Below the pieces are notes generated by a model. That model saw only the letters and a program-made list of their open reading frames with translations, made no database searches and had not been told where the DNA came from. A program made the position numbers and the translations under genes. This document shows, piece after piece, positions 14,195-24,652 of a DNA stretch of 32,901 nt. Numbering within the stretch: position 1 is the stretch's first letter; each line of letters starts with the position of its first letter. The DNA is from Actinomycetes bacterium (lineage in GTDB: Bacteria; Actinomycetota; Actinomycetes; Mycobacteriales; Mycobacteriaceae). The stretch spans positions 1 to 32,901 of the forward strand of contig JAJYRZ010000004.1 of assembly GCA_021793835.1 (NCBI GenBank). The letters are read 5' to 3'.

Positions 14195-15513
14195 CCCGCT
14201 CTCCCCTGTTCTGTGTGTGCGGTCGGTCGGGTGGTCGTGCGGCGCGGGCGTGCGGTCAGCGCGCCGGCCGCGCGGGCGCGGTCGAGCACCGCCGGCAGTT
14301 CGGCCAGCAGCCGGTCGACATCGGCCGCGGTGGAGGTGTGGCCGAGGGTGAACCGCAGCGAGCCGCGGGCGATCGCCGGTTCGACGCCGCAGGCGAGCAG
14401 CACGTGGCTGGCCTGGGGCACCCCGGCGGTGCAGGCCGAGCCGGTGGAGCATTCCACCCCGGCCGCGTCCAGCAGCATCAGCAACGAGTCGCCCTCGCAG
14501 CCCGGGAAGGTGAAGTGTGCGTTGCCGGGCAGGCGTGCCGGCGCCGGGCCGGCGGGGTCGGGGCCGTTGAGCACCGCGTCCGGGGCGATGTCCCGGACCC
14601 CGGCGATCAGCCGGTCGCGCAGCTCGGTCAGGCGCAGCCGTTCGCGCTCGGAGTCTTCCGCGGCCTCGCCGAGGGCGGCGGCCATGCCGGCCGCCCCGGC
14701 CACGTCGACGGTGCCCGAACGCAGGTCGCGTTCGTGTCCGCCGCCGTGCACCAGCGGGGCGCAGACCGTGTCGCGGCGCAGCAGCAGGGCGCCGGCCCCC
14801 TGCGGTCCGCCGAACTTGTGGGCGGCCAGACTCAGTGCCGACAGTCCCGAGGCGGCGAAGTCGACCGGCAGGTGGCCGACCGCCTGCACGGCGTCGCTGT
14901 GCATGGGCACCCCGTACTCGGCGGCGACCGCCGCCAGGTCGGCGATCGGGGCGATCGTGCCGATCTCGTTGTTGGCCCACATCACGGTGACCAGTGCGGT
15001 GCGGGGGCCGTGCGCGGCCAGCGCCCGGGCGAGCACCGCCGGGTCGAGCACGCCGTCGGCGTCGACCTCGAGCAGATGCGCCTCGGCGCCCTCTTCGTCG
15101 ACCAGGGCCTCGACCGCGTCGAGCACCGCGTGATGTTCGGTCGCGCCCACCAGCAGCACCCGGCGCGCCGGATCGGCGGCGACCGCGGCCCGATACATGC
15201 CCTTGACCGCGAGATTGTCCGATTCGGTGCCGCCGGAGGTCAGAACGACCTCCGAGGGGCGCGCCCCGAGCCGGGCGGCGATCGCCTCACGCGACTCCTC
15301 GACCCGGCGGCGCGCGGCCCGACCCGCACCGTGCAGGGAGGAGGCGTTGCCCACGTGCCCGAAGGCCTCGGTCATCGCCCCGATCGCGGACGGCCGCATC
15401 GGCGTGGTCGCCGCATGGTCGAGGTAGACCCGCCGGTCCGGTCGGGTCTGCGCGTCGGCGTCGCCGCGCGGCGTGGCGGGGGCGTGGTCGGGCCGACCGG
15501 GTGCTGTGGACAT
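14191..15513 (-). CDS. Cysteine desulfurase (IscS/NifS family)
   Basis: [19 protein letters not shown]...[22 protein letters not shown]...[16 protein letters not shown] overlap with mnmA. Confidence 0.95.
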   Translation of the reverse strand: MSTAPGRPDHAPATPRGDADAQTRPDRRVYLDHAATTPMRPSAIGAMTEAFGHVGNASSLHGAGRAARRRVEESREAIAARLGARPSEVVLTSGGTESDNLAVKGMYRAAVAADPARRVLLVGATEHHAVLDAVEALVDEEGAEAHLLEVDADGVLDPAVLARALAAHGPRTALVTVMWANNEIGTIAPIADLAAVAAEYGVPMHSDAVQAVGHLPVDFAASGLSALSLAAHKFGGPQGAGALLLRRDTVCAPLVHGGGHERDLRSGTVDVAGAAGMAAALGEAAEDSERERLRLTELRDRLIAGVRDIAPDAVLNGPDPAGPAPARLPGNAHFTFPGCEGDSLLMLLDAAGVECSTGSACTAGVPQASHVLLACGVEPAIARGSLRFTLGHTSTAADVDRLLAELPAVLDRARAAGALTARPRRTTTRPTAHTEQGRAG

Positions 15514-15662
15514 CGCCGCCCAGGATAGCCCCGCGTCCGTGTCCGGCACCCGTCGGCTCCGGGCCGATGGGGTCGAGGCGATAGCCGCACACCGACTGTG
15601 ACCGGTCTCCCCGCCTTCCGGCCCGGACGCCTGGGCGCGCCCGGTCTTCCCGCTACACAGCG

Positions 15663-15704
15663 GTCCGGCCCGGCCCCCGCGGTGAGGCGGGGACCGGGCC
15701 GGAC
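15663..15704 (-). terminator. Terminator-like hairpin downstream of etfA
   Basis: 18-bp stem GTCCGGCCCGGYCCCCGC with 6-nt loop; the single mismatch is a G.U wobble in minus-strand RNA; no clear U-tract. Confidence 0.65.
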
Positions 15705-15748
15705 GGTCTGGGCCGGTGGGTCCGGATGCGGACCCCCTTTAAGACCGA

Positions 15749-16708
15749 TCAGCCCTTGTGCTTCTTGACCTCTTCGGTCAGCTGCGGGGCGACGTTGAAC
15801 AGATCGCCCACGATGCCGTAGTCGGTGATCTCGAAGATCGGCGCCTCTTCGTCCTTGTTGACCGAGACGATGGTCTTCGAGGTCTGCATGCCGGCCCGGT
15901 GCTGGATCGCGCCCGAGATACCCAGGGCGATGTACAGCTGCGGCGAGACGATCTTGCCGGTCTGGCCGACCTGGAACTGGCCCGGGTAGTAGCCCGAGTC
16001 CACCGCGGCACGCGAGGCGCCCACGGCAGCACCGAGGGCGTCGGCCAGCGGCTCGACGACCGTCTCGAAGCCCTCGGCCGAGGCCACACCGCGGCCGCCG
16101 GAGACGACGACCGACGCCTCGGTCAGCTCGGGGCGGTCCCCGCCGACGGTCGGCTCGAACGAGGTCACGCGCACGGCGTTCTCGGCCTGCTCGGGCACGT
16201 CGACCGTGACCTGCTCGCCGGCACCGGCGGTCGGGGCGGCCTCGACGGAGCCCGGGCGCACGGTGATCACCGGCACGTCGCCGGTGGCCTTGGCGTCGAC
16301 GGTGAACGCGCCACCGAAGATCGAGTGCTGCACCGAGCCGTCGCCGTTGACAGCGACGACGTCGTTGAGCAGGCCCGAGCCGACGCGTGCGGCCAGCCGG
16401 CCGGCGATCTCCTTGCCCTCGATGCTGGCCGGGACCAGCACCGCGGCCGGGGAGGCGGACTCGACCAGCCCGGTCAGCACGTCGACCTTGGGGCTGACCA
16501 GGTAGCCGTCGACCGCGTCGGACTCGGCGACGTAGATCTTCTCGGCGCCGGCCTCGGCCAGGGCGCCGGCGAGCGCCTCGGCGGTGCCGGGGGCGCCGGC
16601 GACGACGGCCGCCGGGGCACCCAGTTCGCGGGCCGCGGTGAGCAGCTCGGTGGTGACCTTCTTCAGTGCGCCGTCAGCGTGCTCGACGAGCACAAGTACC
16701 TCTGCCAT
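15749..16708 (-). CDS. etfA: Electron transfer flavoprotein alpha subunit
   Basis: [30 protein letters not shown]...; FAD-domain [53 protein letters not shown]. Confidence 0.96.
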   Translation of the reverse strand: MAEVLVLVEHADGALKKVTTELLTAARELGAPAAVVAGAPGTAEALAGALAEAGAEKIYVAESDAVDGYLVSPKVDVLTGLVESASPAAVLVPASIEGKEIAGRLAARVGSGLLNDVVAVNGDGSVQHSIFGGAFTVDAKATGDVPVITVRPGSVEAAPTAGAGEQVTVDVPEQAENAVRVTSFEPTVGGDRPELTEASVVVSGGRGVASAEGFETVVEPLADALGAAVGASRAAVDSGYYPGQFQVGQTGKIVSPQLYIALGISGAIQHRAGMQTSKTIVSVNKDEEAPIFEITDYGIVGDLFNVAPQLTEEVKKHKG

Positions 16709-16758
16709 GTCTATGAACTCCTGTGAGATTTAGGTCCGGTGGTCTGTATCGGGCGCGC

Positions 16759-17544
16759 TCAGATGAGCTTCTGGCCCACCAGGTACGCGGCGATGTCGGC
16801 GCCGCCGTTGCCCTCGTCGGCGACCTTCTCGCCTGCGGTGCGCGCGGGCTTCGGCGTCACACCGGTGACCTGGGAGCTGGCGTTGGCCACGCCGACCACC
16901 GACGGGTCGACACCGATGTCGGCCAGGGTGAGCACCTCGACCGGCTTCTTCTTGGCCGCCATGATGCCCTTGAAGGCCGGGAAGCGCGGCTCGTTGATGC
17001 GCTCGGTCACCGAGACCACGGCCGGCATGGACGCCTCGACCTGGAACGAGCCCTCGTCGGTCTCGCGGCGGCCGGAGACCGCGCCCTCGGCGACGGTGAC
17101 CTCCGACATGTGGGTCAGGGCCGGGATGCCGAGGTACTCGGCGACGATGGCCGGGACCGCGCCGACGGTGCCGTCGGTGGCCTCGTTGCCGGCCATGATC
17201 AGCTCGGCGCCCTCGATCTGGCCGATGGCGGCCGCCAGCGCATAGGCGGTCTGCACCGCGTCCGAGCCCTTGAGGCCGTCGTCCTGGACGTGCACGGCGC
17301 GATCGGCACCCATCGACAGGGCCTTGCGGATCGCATCAGTCGCGCGCTCGGGGCCGACGGTCAGCAGGACGACCTCGCCGCCCTGCGCCTCGGTGATCTG
17401 CAGCGCCTCCTCGACGGCGCGCTCGTTGATCTCATCCAGGATGGCGTCCGCGGACTCGCGGTCCAGGGTGTAGTCGTCCTCGGAGAGCTTGCGCTCGGAA
17501 GCCGTGTCCGGGACCTGCTTGATCAGTACGACGATGTTGGGCAT
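16759..17544 (-). CDS. etfB: Electron transfer flavoprotein beta subunit
   Basis: MPNIVVLIKQVPDTASERKLSEDDYTLDRESADAILDEINERAVEEAL; RBS AGGAGG. Confidence 0.96.
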   Translation of the reverse strand: MPNIVVLIKQVPDTASERKLSEDDYTLDRESADAILDEINERAVEEALQITEAQGGEVVLLTVGPERATDAIRKALSMGADRAVHVQDDGLKGSDAVQTAYALAAAIGQIEGAELIMAGNEATDGTVGAVPAIVAEYLGIPALTHMSEVTVAEGAVSGRRETDEGSFQVEASMPAVVSVTERINEPRFPAFKGIMAAKKKPVEVLTLADIGVDPSVVGVANASSQVTGVTPKPARTAGEKVADEGNGGADIAAYLVGQKLI

Positions 17545-17825
17545 GGGTCTGCTCCGACCTCCTGTGGTGTCCGTCGACACCCTCGTGCGGCCGTGTGGGC
17601 GACCGCGTGTGTCTTCGACTTGCCTGGGGTGAGTGACTTTATCTCCCGTTGTTTGTAGCGCATGGAGCGACCGTGGCGCCACGCAACCCCTCCCCGGATG
17701 TTACCCGGCGGTAATAACGGCGTCGAGTCCCGACCCGTGCGCGCCCCTCCCCCCGCGCCCGCCTCGGCGGCCGCGGCGCCGACCTGACTGCCCGGTCACC
17801 GGCCCGGACGGCTACCGTGCTGGAC

Positions 17826-18590
17826 GTGACCGATCCGAGAGACGCCGCCGATGCGCCGCTGCCCCTGACCGGTGAACGAACCGTGCCCGGAATCGCCGAG
17901 GAGAACTACTGGTTCCGCCGCCACGAGGTGGTCTACCTGGAACTGCTCGAGCGCTGCCGCGACGCCGTGGTGGTCGACGCCGGCTTCGGCGAGGGCTACG
18001 GCGCCGCCCAGATCGCGGGCGTCGCCCGGCGCGTGATCGGGGTGGACTACGACGCCCCGGCGGTGGCGCACGTGGCCCGCCGCTACCCCGAGGTCGCCGC
18101 GGTGCGCGGCAACCTGGCCACCCTGCCGCTGGCCGACGCCTCCACCGATGTGGTGGTCAACCTGCAGGTCATCGAGCACCTGTGGGATCAGACCGCGTTT
18201 TTGGACGAGGTGTTCCGGGTGCTGCGCCCGGGCGGGAAGCTGCTGATCTCCACGCCGAACCGCATCACCTTCTCCCCCGGCAGGGACACCCCGCTCAACC
18301 CCTTCCACACCCGGGAACTCAGCGCCGCCGAGTTGACCGAACTGCTCGAGACCTCCGGGTTCACCGTCGACCGCATGCTCGGGGTGCACCACGGCCCGGC
18401 ACTGGCCGCGATGGACGCCCGGCACGGCGGTTCGCTCATCGACGCCCAGATCTCGCTCGCGGTGGCGGGCCGGCCCTGGCCGGCGGAGCTGACCGCGGAC
18501 GTGGCCGCGGTACGCGCCGAGGACTTCACGCTGACCGAAGACGACATCGACGCCTCGCTGGACCTGTACGCGATCGCGGAGCGCCCGTGA
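17826..18590 (+). CDS. SAM-dependent methyltransferase (Rv3030-like)
   Basis: LTGERTVPGIAEENYWFRRHEVVYLELLERC...VINLQVIEHLWDQ-type motif I/II...STPNRITFSPGRDTPLNPFHTREL; closely similar to Rv3030 as remembered; preceded by TACCGT-N7. Confidence 0.9.
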   Translation: MTDPRDAADAPLPLTGERTVPGIAEENYWFRRHEVVYLELLERCRDAVVVDAGFGEGYGAAQIAGVARRVIGVDYDAPAVAHVARRYPEVAAVRGNLATLPLADASTDVVVNLQVIEHLWDQTAFLDEVFRVLRPGGKLLISTPNRITFSPGRDTPLNPFHTRELSAAELTELLETSGFTVDRMLGVHHGPALAAMDARHGGSLIDAQISLAVAGRPWPAELTADVAAVRAEDFTLTEDDIDASLDLYAIAERP

Positions 18591-20200
18591 GCGCCGCGGC
18601 CGCCGACCGGGATCGGCAGGTGAGCGAACCGGGCATGTTCGCCCTGGTCATCCACTCGCATCTGCCGTGGCTGGCCAACCACGGCCGCTGGCCGGTCGGC
18701 GAGGAATGGCTGTATCAGTCCTGGTCGGCGACCTATCTGCCGGTGTTCGCGACCCTGCGCCGACTGGCCGAACGCGGCCACCAGGGCGTACTCACGCTCG
18801 GCATCACCCCCGTGCTGGCCGCCCAGCTCGACGATCCGCACTGCCTGACCGGCATGCACCACTGGCTCGGCGACTGGCAGCTGCGCGCCCACGAGGCCGC
18901 GATGATCGACGCCGGCGGCGGCGCCCCGGGCACCGCCTCTTCGACCGAGTCGCTGCGCGCGCTCGGCGGTTACGAGCACCGCCAGGCCGCGGCCGCACTG
19001 GCCGAGTTCGAGGCGCACTGGCTGCGCGGCGGCTCCGCGGTGATCCGCCCCCTGGTCGAGTCCGGGGTGATCGAACTGCTCGGCGGGCCCCTGGCCCACC
19101 CGTTCCAGCCGCTGCTCGATCCGCGCATGCGCCAGTTCGGCATCGAGGAGGGACTCGAGGACGCGAAGCTGCGGTGGGGTGTGCGCCCGACGGGGCTGTG
19201 GGCGCCGGAATGCGCCTTCACCCCCGGCATGCAGGACGCCTACGCGGCCGCCGGGGTGACCCATTTCATGGTCGACGGCCCGTCGCTGCGCGGGGACACC
19301 ACACTGGGGCGCCCGGTCGGCGAGACCGATGTGGTGGCCTTCGGCCGCGACCTGACCGTGAGCTATCGGGTGTGGTCGCCCAAATCCGGCTATCCCGGCG
19401 CCGGTGCCTACCGCGACTTCCACACCTACGACCACGACACCGGCCTCAAGCCCGCGCGGGTGACCGGGCGCACGGTCGAACCGGCCGACAAGCGCCCCTA
19501 CGATCCGGCGCGCATCGACGCCGCCCTGGACCGGGACGTGGCCGACTTCGTCGGTGCCGTGCGCGAGCGACTGCGCAGCGAATCCGCGCGCCTGGGCCGC
19601 GACGCCCTGGTGGTGGCCGCCTTCGACACCGAGCTGTTCGGCCACTGGTGGCACGAGGGCCCCGGTTTTCTGGAGAAGCTGCTGCCTGCCCTGGCCGCGG
19701 CCGGCATCCGCACGGGCACCCTGGATCAGGCCCGCCGCGCCGGCTACGTCGGCGAGCCGGTCGCGTTGCCCGCCTCCTCCTGGGGGTCGGGCAAGGACTG
19801 GCGGGTGTGGGCCGGCGATCAGGTCGCCGACCTGGTCGCGCTCAACGACGAGGTGGTGTCCGAGGCGCTGGATTTCCTCGACACCCGTGAGGCGGCCGCG
19901 ACCGAGCGGGACCGGGTGGCCGATCAGGTGGTGCGCGAGGCGCTGCTGGCGATCTCCTCGGACTGGGCGTTCATGGTCTCGAAGGACACCGCCGCCGGTT
20001 ACGCCCGTGACCGGGCCCACAAGCACGCCCACGCCATGCGCGAGATCATCGCCGCGGCGCGGGCGGGCGACCGGCGGCGCGCCGCCCGGCTGGCGGCCGG
20101 CTGGCACCACGCCGACGGTCTGTTCCCGGCGCTGGACGCGCGCCGGATGCCGGCAGCCGCACCGGGCAACGCCGACTACCCCGACGCCGGACAGGAGTGA
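18587..20200 (+). CDS. GH57 family 1,4-alpha-glucan branching enzyme (Rv3031-like)
   Basis: ALVIHSHLPWLANHGRWPVGEEWLYQSW; catalytic motifs GLWAPECAFTPG and AAFDTELFGHWWHEGP; overlaps upstream methyltransferase stop. Confidence 0.92.
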   Translation: MSAAAADRDRQVSEPGMFALVIHSHLPWLANHGRWPVGEEWLYQSWSATYLPVFATLRRLAERGHQGVLTLGITPVLAAQLDDPHCLTGMHHWLGDWQLRAHEAAMIDAGGGAPGTASSTESLRALGGYEHRQAAAALAEFEAHWLRGGSAVIRPLVESGVIELLGGPLAHPFQPLLDPRMRQFGIEEGLEDAKLRWGVRPTGLWAPECAFTPGMQDAYAAAGVTHFMVDGPSLRGDTTLGRPVGETDVVAFGRDLTVSYRVWSPKSGYPGAGAYRDFHTYDHDTGLKPARVTGRTVEPADKRPYDPARIDAALDRDVADFVGAVRERLRSESARLGRDALVVAAFDTELFGHWWHEGPGFLEKLLPALAAAGIRTGTLDQARRAGYVGEPVALPASSWGSGKDWRVWAGDQVADLVALNDEVVSEALDFLDTREAAATERDRVADQVVREALLAISSDWAFMVSKDTAAGYARDRAHKHAHAMREIIAAARAGDRRRAARLAAGWHHADGLFPALDARRMPAAAPGNADYPDAGQE

Positions 20201-21477
20201 GGCCCGTGAAGATCCTGATGATCTCCTGGGAGTATCCGCCGGTCATCGTCGGCGGGTTGGGTCGGCACGTGCACCATCTCGCGGTGCACCTGGCCGCGCA
20301 GGGACACGAGGTGGTGGTGCTCTCGCGGCGCCCCTCGGGCACCGACGCCGCGAGCCACCCGACCGTCGACCACCTGGCCGAGGGGGTGCGGGTGGTCGCC
20401 GTGGCCGAAGATCCGCCGCACTTCGTGTTCGGCGAGGACATGATGGCCTGGACCCTGGCGATGGGGCACGCGATGGTGCGCGGCGGGCTCGCGCTCGGCG
20501 CGGGCACCCTGCCCGGCGAGGGGCCGGCCGGCGAGTCCGCCCCGCCGTGGACCCCGGACGTCATCCACGCCCACGACTGGCTGGTCGCCCACCCGGCCAT
20601 CGCGCTGGCCGAACACTTCGCCGTCCCCCTGGTGGCGACCATCCACGCCACCGAGGCCGGCCGGCACGCCGGCTGGGTGTCCAGCCACGTCAACCGCCAG
20701 GTGCACTCGGTGGAGTGGTGGCTGGCCAACGCCGCCGACGCGCTGATCGCCTGCTCGACCTCGATGGAGGACGAGGTGCGCAGGCTGTTCGGCCCCGATC
20801 TGCCGCAGATCGATCTGATCCGCAACGGCATCGACCTGGGCACCTGGAGCTTCAGCGAGCGCCGGCCGATCGGCGATCGGCCGCAGCTGCTGTATGTCGG
20901 CCGGCTCGAATACGAGAAGGGCGTCCAGGACGCACTGGCCGGGCTGCCGGCCGTGCTCGAGGACTTCCCCGGCGCCCGGCTGACCATCGCCGGCGAGGGC
21001 ACCCAGCGCGAGTGGCTCGGCCAGATCGCCGCCGAGCACGGGGTCGAGGAGTCGGTGGAGTTCCTCGGCCACCTCGATCACCAGGAACTGCTCACCGCCC
21101 TGCACGGGGCCGATGCGGTGATCCTGCCGAGCCGCTACGAGCCCTTCGGCATCGTGGCGCTGGAGGCCGCGGCCGCCGGCGCCCCGGTGGTCGCCTCCGG
21201 CGCGGGCGGGCTCGGCGAGGCCGTGATCGACGGGGAGACCGGTTTCTCCTTCGCCCCGGGCGATCCGGTGGGCCTGGCGGCGGCCGTACACCGTTCGCTG
21301 TCGGACCGCGAGCGCGCCCAGCGCCTGGCCCGTCAGGCGCGGGTGCGGCTGACCGAGGAGTTCACCTGGGGGCACATCGCGCGCACCACCGCCGAGGTCT
21401 ATGCGCGGGCCCGGCGCCGCACCCCGGTGCCGCTGGCGCGCCCGGTCATCGTCCAGCGTCCGCTGCCCGAACGCTGA
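20197..21477 (+). CDS. GT4-family glycosyltransferase (Rv3032-like alpha-glucan/MGLP glucosyltransferase)
   Basis: MRPVKILMISWEYPPVIVGGLGRHVHHLAVHLAAQGHEVVVLSRR...PSRYEPFGIVALEAAAAGAPVVASGAGGLGEAV. Confidence 0.92.
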   Translation: MRPVKILMISWEYPPVIVGGLGRHVHHLAVHLAAQGHEVVVLSRRPSGTDAASHPTVDHLAEGVRVVAVAEDPPHFVFGEDMMAWTLAMGHAMVRGGLALGAGTLPGEGPAGESAPPWTPDVIHAHDWLVAHPAIALAEHFAVPLVATIHATEAGRHAGWVSSHVNRQVHSVEWWLANAADALIACSTSMEDEVRRLFGPDLPQIDLIRNGIDLGTWSFSERRPIGDRPQLLYVGRLEYEKGVQDALAGLPAVLEDFPGARLTIAGEGTQREWLGQIAAEHGVEESVEFLGHLDHQELLTALHGADAVILPSRYEPFGIVALEAAAAGAPVVASGAGGLGEAVIDGETGFSFAPGDPVGLAAAVHRSLSDRERAQRLARQARVRLTEEFTWGHIARTTAEVYARARRRTPVPLARPVIVQRPLPER

Positions 21478-21582
21478 GCGTACCGGCGGCGCCGGTCCGT
21501 CTCCGCTCGAACAGGCGCGCGGGGCGCCGCTGCTGTGAGACCGTCGACACCCGATGCATCCCGGCGCGGGAAGGAAGACGCC

Positions 21583-22350
21583 ATGGAGACCTCGACCCCG
21601 TTGACCCTGCGTTACGGTCCCGACCCCGACCAGGTCGGTGACCTCTGGCTGCCCGCCGGCTCGGGTCCCCACCCGGTCGCGGTGGTGATCCACGGCGGCT
21701 ACTGGCGCGCCTACTACCGACGCGATCTGATGGACGGGCTCGCCGCCGACCTGGCCGCACGCGGCTGGGCGGCCTGGAACATCGAATACCGGCGGGTCGG
21801 CGCCGACGGCGGGTGGCCCCAGACCTTCCGCGACGTGGCTTGCGCGATCGATCTGCTCGACCTGCTGGCCGACCGCCACGGACTGGATCGTGCGCGCATC
21901 GCTGCGATCGGCCATTCGGCCGGCGGTCAACTGGGGCTGTGGGCCGCCGCCCGCCCGCAGCTGCCCGCCGACGCCCCGGGCGCCGATCCGATCGTCGTCC
22001 CTACCACGGTGGTCAGCCTGGCCGGCGTCGCCGATCTGCGGCTGGCCGAGGAGCTCGAACAGGGCATCCACGCCTCCGCGGAACTGCTCGGCGGCACCCC
22101 TGAACAGGTGCCCGGCCGATACGGCCTGGCCTCGCCGCGGGAACTGTTGCCGCTGTCGGTCCGGCAGATCGTTGTGCACGGTGACGCCGATGTCCACGTC
22201 GATCCGGTCATCAGCGCCCGCTATGTCGAGGCCGCACGCGCGGCCGGCGACCCGGTGGAGTCCCTCCGCCCCGCCGAGGCCGACCACTTCACCTTGATCG
22301 ACCCGACCTCCGCGGTGTGGGGCGAGACGATGGCGCTGCTCGGCGGCTGA
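21583..22350 (+). CDS. Alpha/beta hydrolase with HGGYW oxyanion motif (kynurenine-formamidase/BD-FAE-like)
   Basis: VVIHGGYWRAYYRRDLMDGLAADLAARGWAAWNIEYRR...IAAIGHSAGGQLGLWAA; RBS AAGGAAG. Confidence 0.85.
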   Translation: METSTPLTLRYGPDPDQVGDLWLPAGSGPHPVAVVIHGGYWRAYYRRDLMDGLAADLAARGWAAWNIEYRRVGADGGWPQTFRDVACAIDLLDLLADRHGLDRARIAAIGHSAGGQLGLWAAARPQLPADAPGADPIVVPTTVVSLAGVADLRLAEELEQGIHASAELLGGTPEQVPGRYGLASPRELLPLSVRQIVVHGDADVHVDPVISARYVEAARAAGDPVESLRPAEADHFTLIDPTSAVWGETMALLGG

Positions 22351-22390
22351 CCCCGCCCTTCAAGGTCCGGCGTCGGCCGGGGCCTGCGCT

Positions 22391-23128
22391 CTACGCCCCG
22401 GCCTTCTTGCGTTCGATGTCGGCCAGTGCGGCCTCGCGTGCGGCGCGCTCGGCGGCCGCGGCCTCCCAGGCGTCCTTGCGGTTCTTCACCACGCGTCCCG
22501 GTGCGCCGACGACGATCGAGTAGTCGGGCACATCGCCCTTGACCACGGCGTGCGCGCCGAGCACGCAGCCGCGCCCGACGGTGGTGTCGCGCAGCACGGT
22601 GACCTTGGCGGCCAGCCAGTTGTCCGGCCCGATCCGCACCGGGCCCTTGATGATCCCCTGGTCCTTGATCGGCAGGTTCACATCGTCGGTGACGTGGTCG
22701 AAGTCGACGATGTAGCACCAGTCGGCGACCAGGGTCGAGGCGCCGATCTCGATGTCGAGGTAGCAGTTGACCACGTTGTCCTGGCCGAAGACCGTCTTGT
22801 CGCCGATGCGCAGCGAACCCTCGTGGCAGCGGATGGCGTTGCCGTCGCCGATGTGCACCCAGCGGCCGATCTCCAGCCGCCCCAGCCCCGGGGTGGCGTG
22901 CACCTCGACGTTCTTGCCGAGGAAGACCATCCCGCGCAGGATCACGTGCGGGTTGGCGGCGCGGAACTTCAGCAGCCGGTAGTAGCGCACCAGGTACCAG
23001 GGCGTGAACGCGCGGTTGCGCCACACCCACCGCAGCGAGTCGATGGTGAAGAACTTCGCCTGCTGGTCGGCGGACAGCGCCGATCCGCGCCACCGGTTGC
23101 GCAACGGCGCACCCCACATGCTCGTCAT
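22391..23128 (-). CDS. Hexapeptide-repeat (LbH) acyltransferase (Rv3034c-like)
   Basis: Hexapeptide repeats (VILRGMVFLGKNVEV..LEIGRWVHIGDGNAIR..LRIGDKTVFGQDN..) and VVVGAPGRVVK. Confidence 0.9.
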   Translation of the reverse strand: MTSMWGAPLRNRWRGSALSADQQAKFFTIDSLRWVWRNRAFTPWYLVRYYRLLKFRAANPHVILRGMVFLGKNVEVHATPGLGRLEIGRWVHIGDGNAIRCHEGSLRIGDKTVFGQDNVVNCYLDIEIGASTLVADWCYIVDFDHVTDDVNLPIKDQGIIKGPVRIGPDNWLAAKVTVLRDTTVGRGCVLGAHAVVKGDVPDYSIVVGAPGRVVKNRKDAWEAAAAERAAREAALADIERKKAGA

Positions 23129-23221
23129 GGTCACCCACTCTAACCGGCCGCGCCGTACGGTCTGCGCCGCGATAGTCTTTGCTTCGTCCTTCGCTGACCG
23201 AACCGACGAGGAGTTGAGTCG

Positions 23222-24595
23222 ATGCGCCCGACCACGCGCCGGGGCCGCGGGCCCGCGCTCACGGCCGGGCTGGCCGCCGTGGCCCTGTTGGCCGGGTGTT
23301 CCGGGGCCGGCGGCTACGACGATCCGACTCCGCGCCCCGGGCCCGGCTGGTCGACCGCCACCGGCACCGACCACGGCGGCCTGGCCGTCCCCGGGTCCGC
23401 CCCGGCCGATCCGGAGCATCTGTGGGAGCGGTCCTTCGGCGCGCCGGTGATCGGTTCGGCCGCCCTCGGCGTCGATGACCAGGTCGTGCTGCGCCTGGCC
23501 GGGCCGGGGCCGTGCACGATGCCCTCGATCGACATCGACAGCGGGCGACGCGACTGGTGCGCCACCCCCGGCCAGGTCCCGGCCGGGGCCTCGGTGACCA
23601 CCGACGATCGGGGCGATGTGTACACCGGCCTGCCCGGCGCGGTCACCGACTACACCTTCACCGGCGACCGCCGCTGGTACACCCCGGTCATCGGGGCGCC
23701 GCAGCCGCCGCTGGTGCTGCCCGGCGGCGACGTGCTGGTGGTCACCCACATGGGGCAGATCTCGGTGCTCGACCCCCAGCACGGGCGCAAGCGCGCCGCC
23801 TCCCTGCCCCTGGTGGGCACCGCGCCGATGCCCGATCCGGCCGTCGGCCTGGCGGACTGTGCGCAGGCCGGCCCCGAGTGCGCGGTCCCCCACCCGGTCG
23901 TCGCCCAGCCCGGCGGGTCCCGGTTCCACCTGGTGCTGCGCGCACCCGATGCGCCCGCACCGGTGCTGGTGACTGCCGAGTTCGACGCCGAGCCGGACGA
24001 GTTCGGGCAGGGCCGGATCCGCGAGCTGTGGCGCACCGACGAGATCCCCGGCGGCCCGGCGGCCGCCCCGGCCGTGTCCGCGGACGGAAAGACGCTCTAC
24101 GTCCTCGGCGACGACGGCGCAGAACTGGTCGTGGTGGACGCCGAAGACGGCGCGGTGCGACTGACCCACCGGCTGGCCACACCCGCCGAATCGCTGACCG
24201 TGACCGGATCCGGACTCGTCGTGGCCGGCTCGCGCACCGGCGGCGAGCTGACCGCGCTGACCGTCGACGACGACGATGCGGGAGTGACCGAGCAGTGGTC
24301 GCGCACCGATCTGGCGGTGGCCGGGCCGGTCACGGCCGCGGGCGAGCGCGGCTATCTGCTCGCCAAGCGCCCCGATGCGCCCGCCGACGAGCCGGAACTG
24401 GTGGTGCTCGACCTCGCCGACGGTGAAACGGTCGCGCGCACGCCCGTCCCGCCGGTCGACACCGACGGCGGGGCCGGCACGGTCGCGCTACCGGACGACG
24501 GCGCAGCGGTCGGCCTCGCGGTGCCGCTGCGCGCGGACCGGGTGGCGGTGGTGCTGCACTCCGGTGCGCTGCACATGTTCGGCGACCAGGACTGA
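23222..24595 (+). CDS. PQQ-like beta-propeller lipoprotein (Rv3035-like)
   Basis: Signal peptide plus lipobox LLAGCSG; repeated beta-propeller blades (DGKTLYVLGDDGAELVVVDAEDGAVRL); GAGGAG RBS. Confidence 0.85.
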   Translation: MRPTTRRGRGPALTAGLAAVALLAGCSGAGGYDDPTPRPGPGWSTATGTDHGGLAVPGSAPADPEHLWERSFGAPVIGSAALGVDDQVVLRLAGPGPCTMPSIDIDSGRRDWCATPGQVPAGASVTTDDRGDVYTGLPGAVTDYTFTGDRRWYTPVIGAPQPPLVLPGGDVLVVTHMGQISVLDPQHGRKRAASLPLVGTAPMPDPAVGLADCAQAGPECAVPHPVVAQPGGSRFHLVLRAPDAPAPVLVTAEFDAEPDEFGQGRIRELWRTDEIPGGPAAAPAVSADGKTLYVLGDDGAELVVVDAEDGAVRLTHRLATPAESLTVTGSGLVVAGSRTGGELTALTVDDDDAGVTEQWSRTDLAVAGPVTAAGERGYLLAKRPDAPADEPELVVLDLADGETVARTPVPPVDTDGGAGTVALPDDGAAVGLAVPLRADRVAVVLHSGALHMFGDQD

Positions 24596-24652
24596 GCCCT
24601 CCTCGGCCGGTGGCCTACCGCGGGGGTCGTCCCGGGGCACCGGATCCGCGCG

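Noticed and set aside
22391-24169. 592-aa ORF extending the acyltransferase upstream
   Set aside because: The extension is antisense to the beta-propeller gene; the conserved start MTSMWG at 23128 has a TAGAGT element just upstream.
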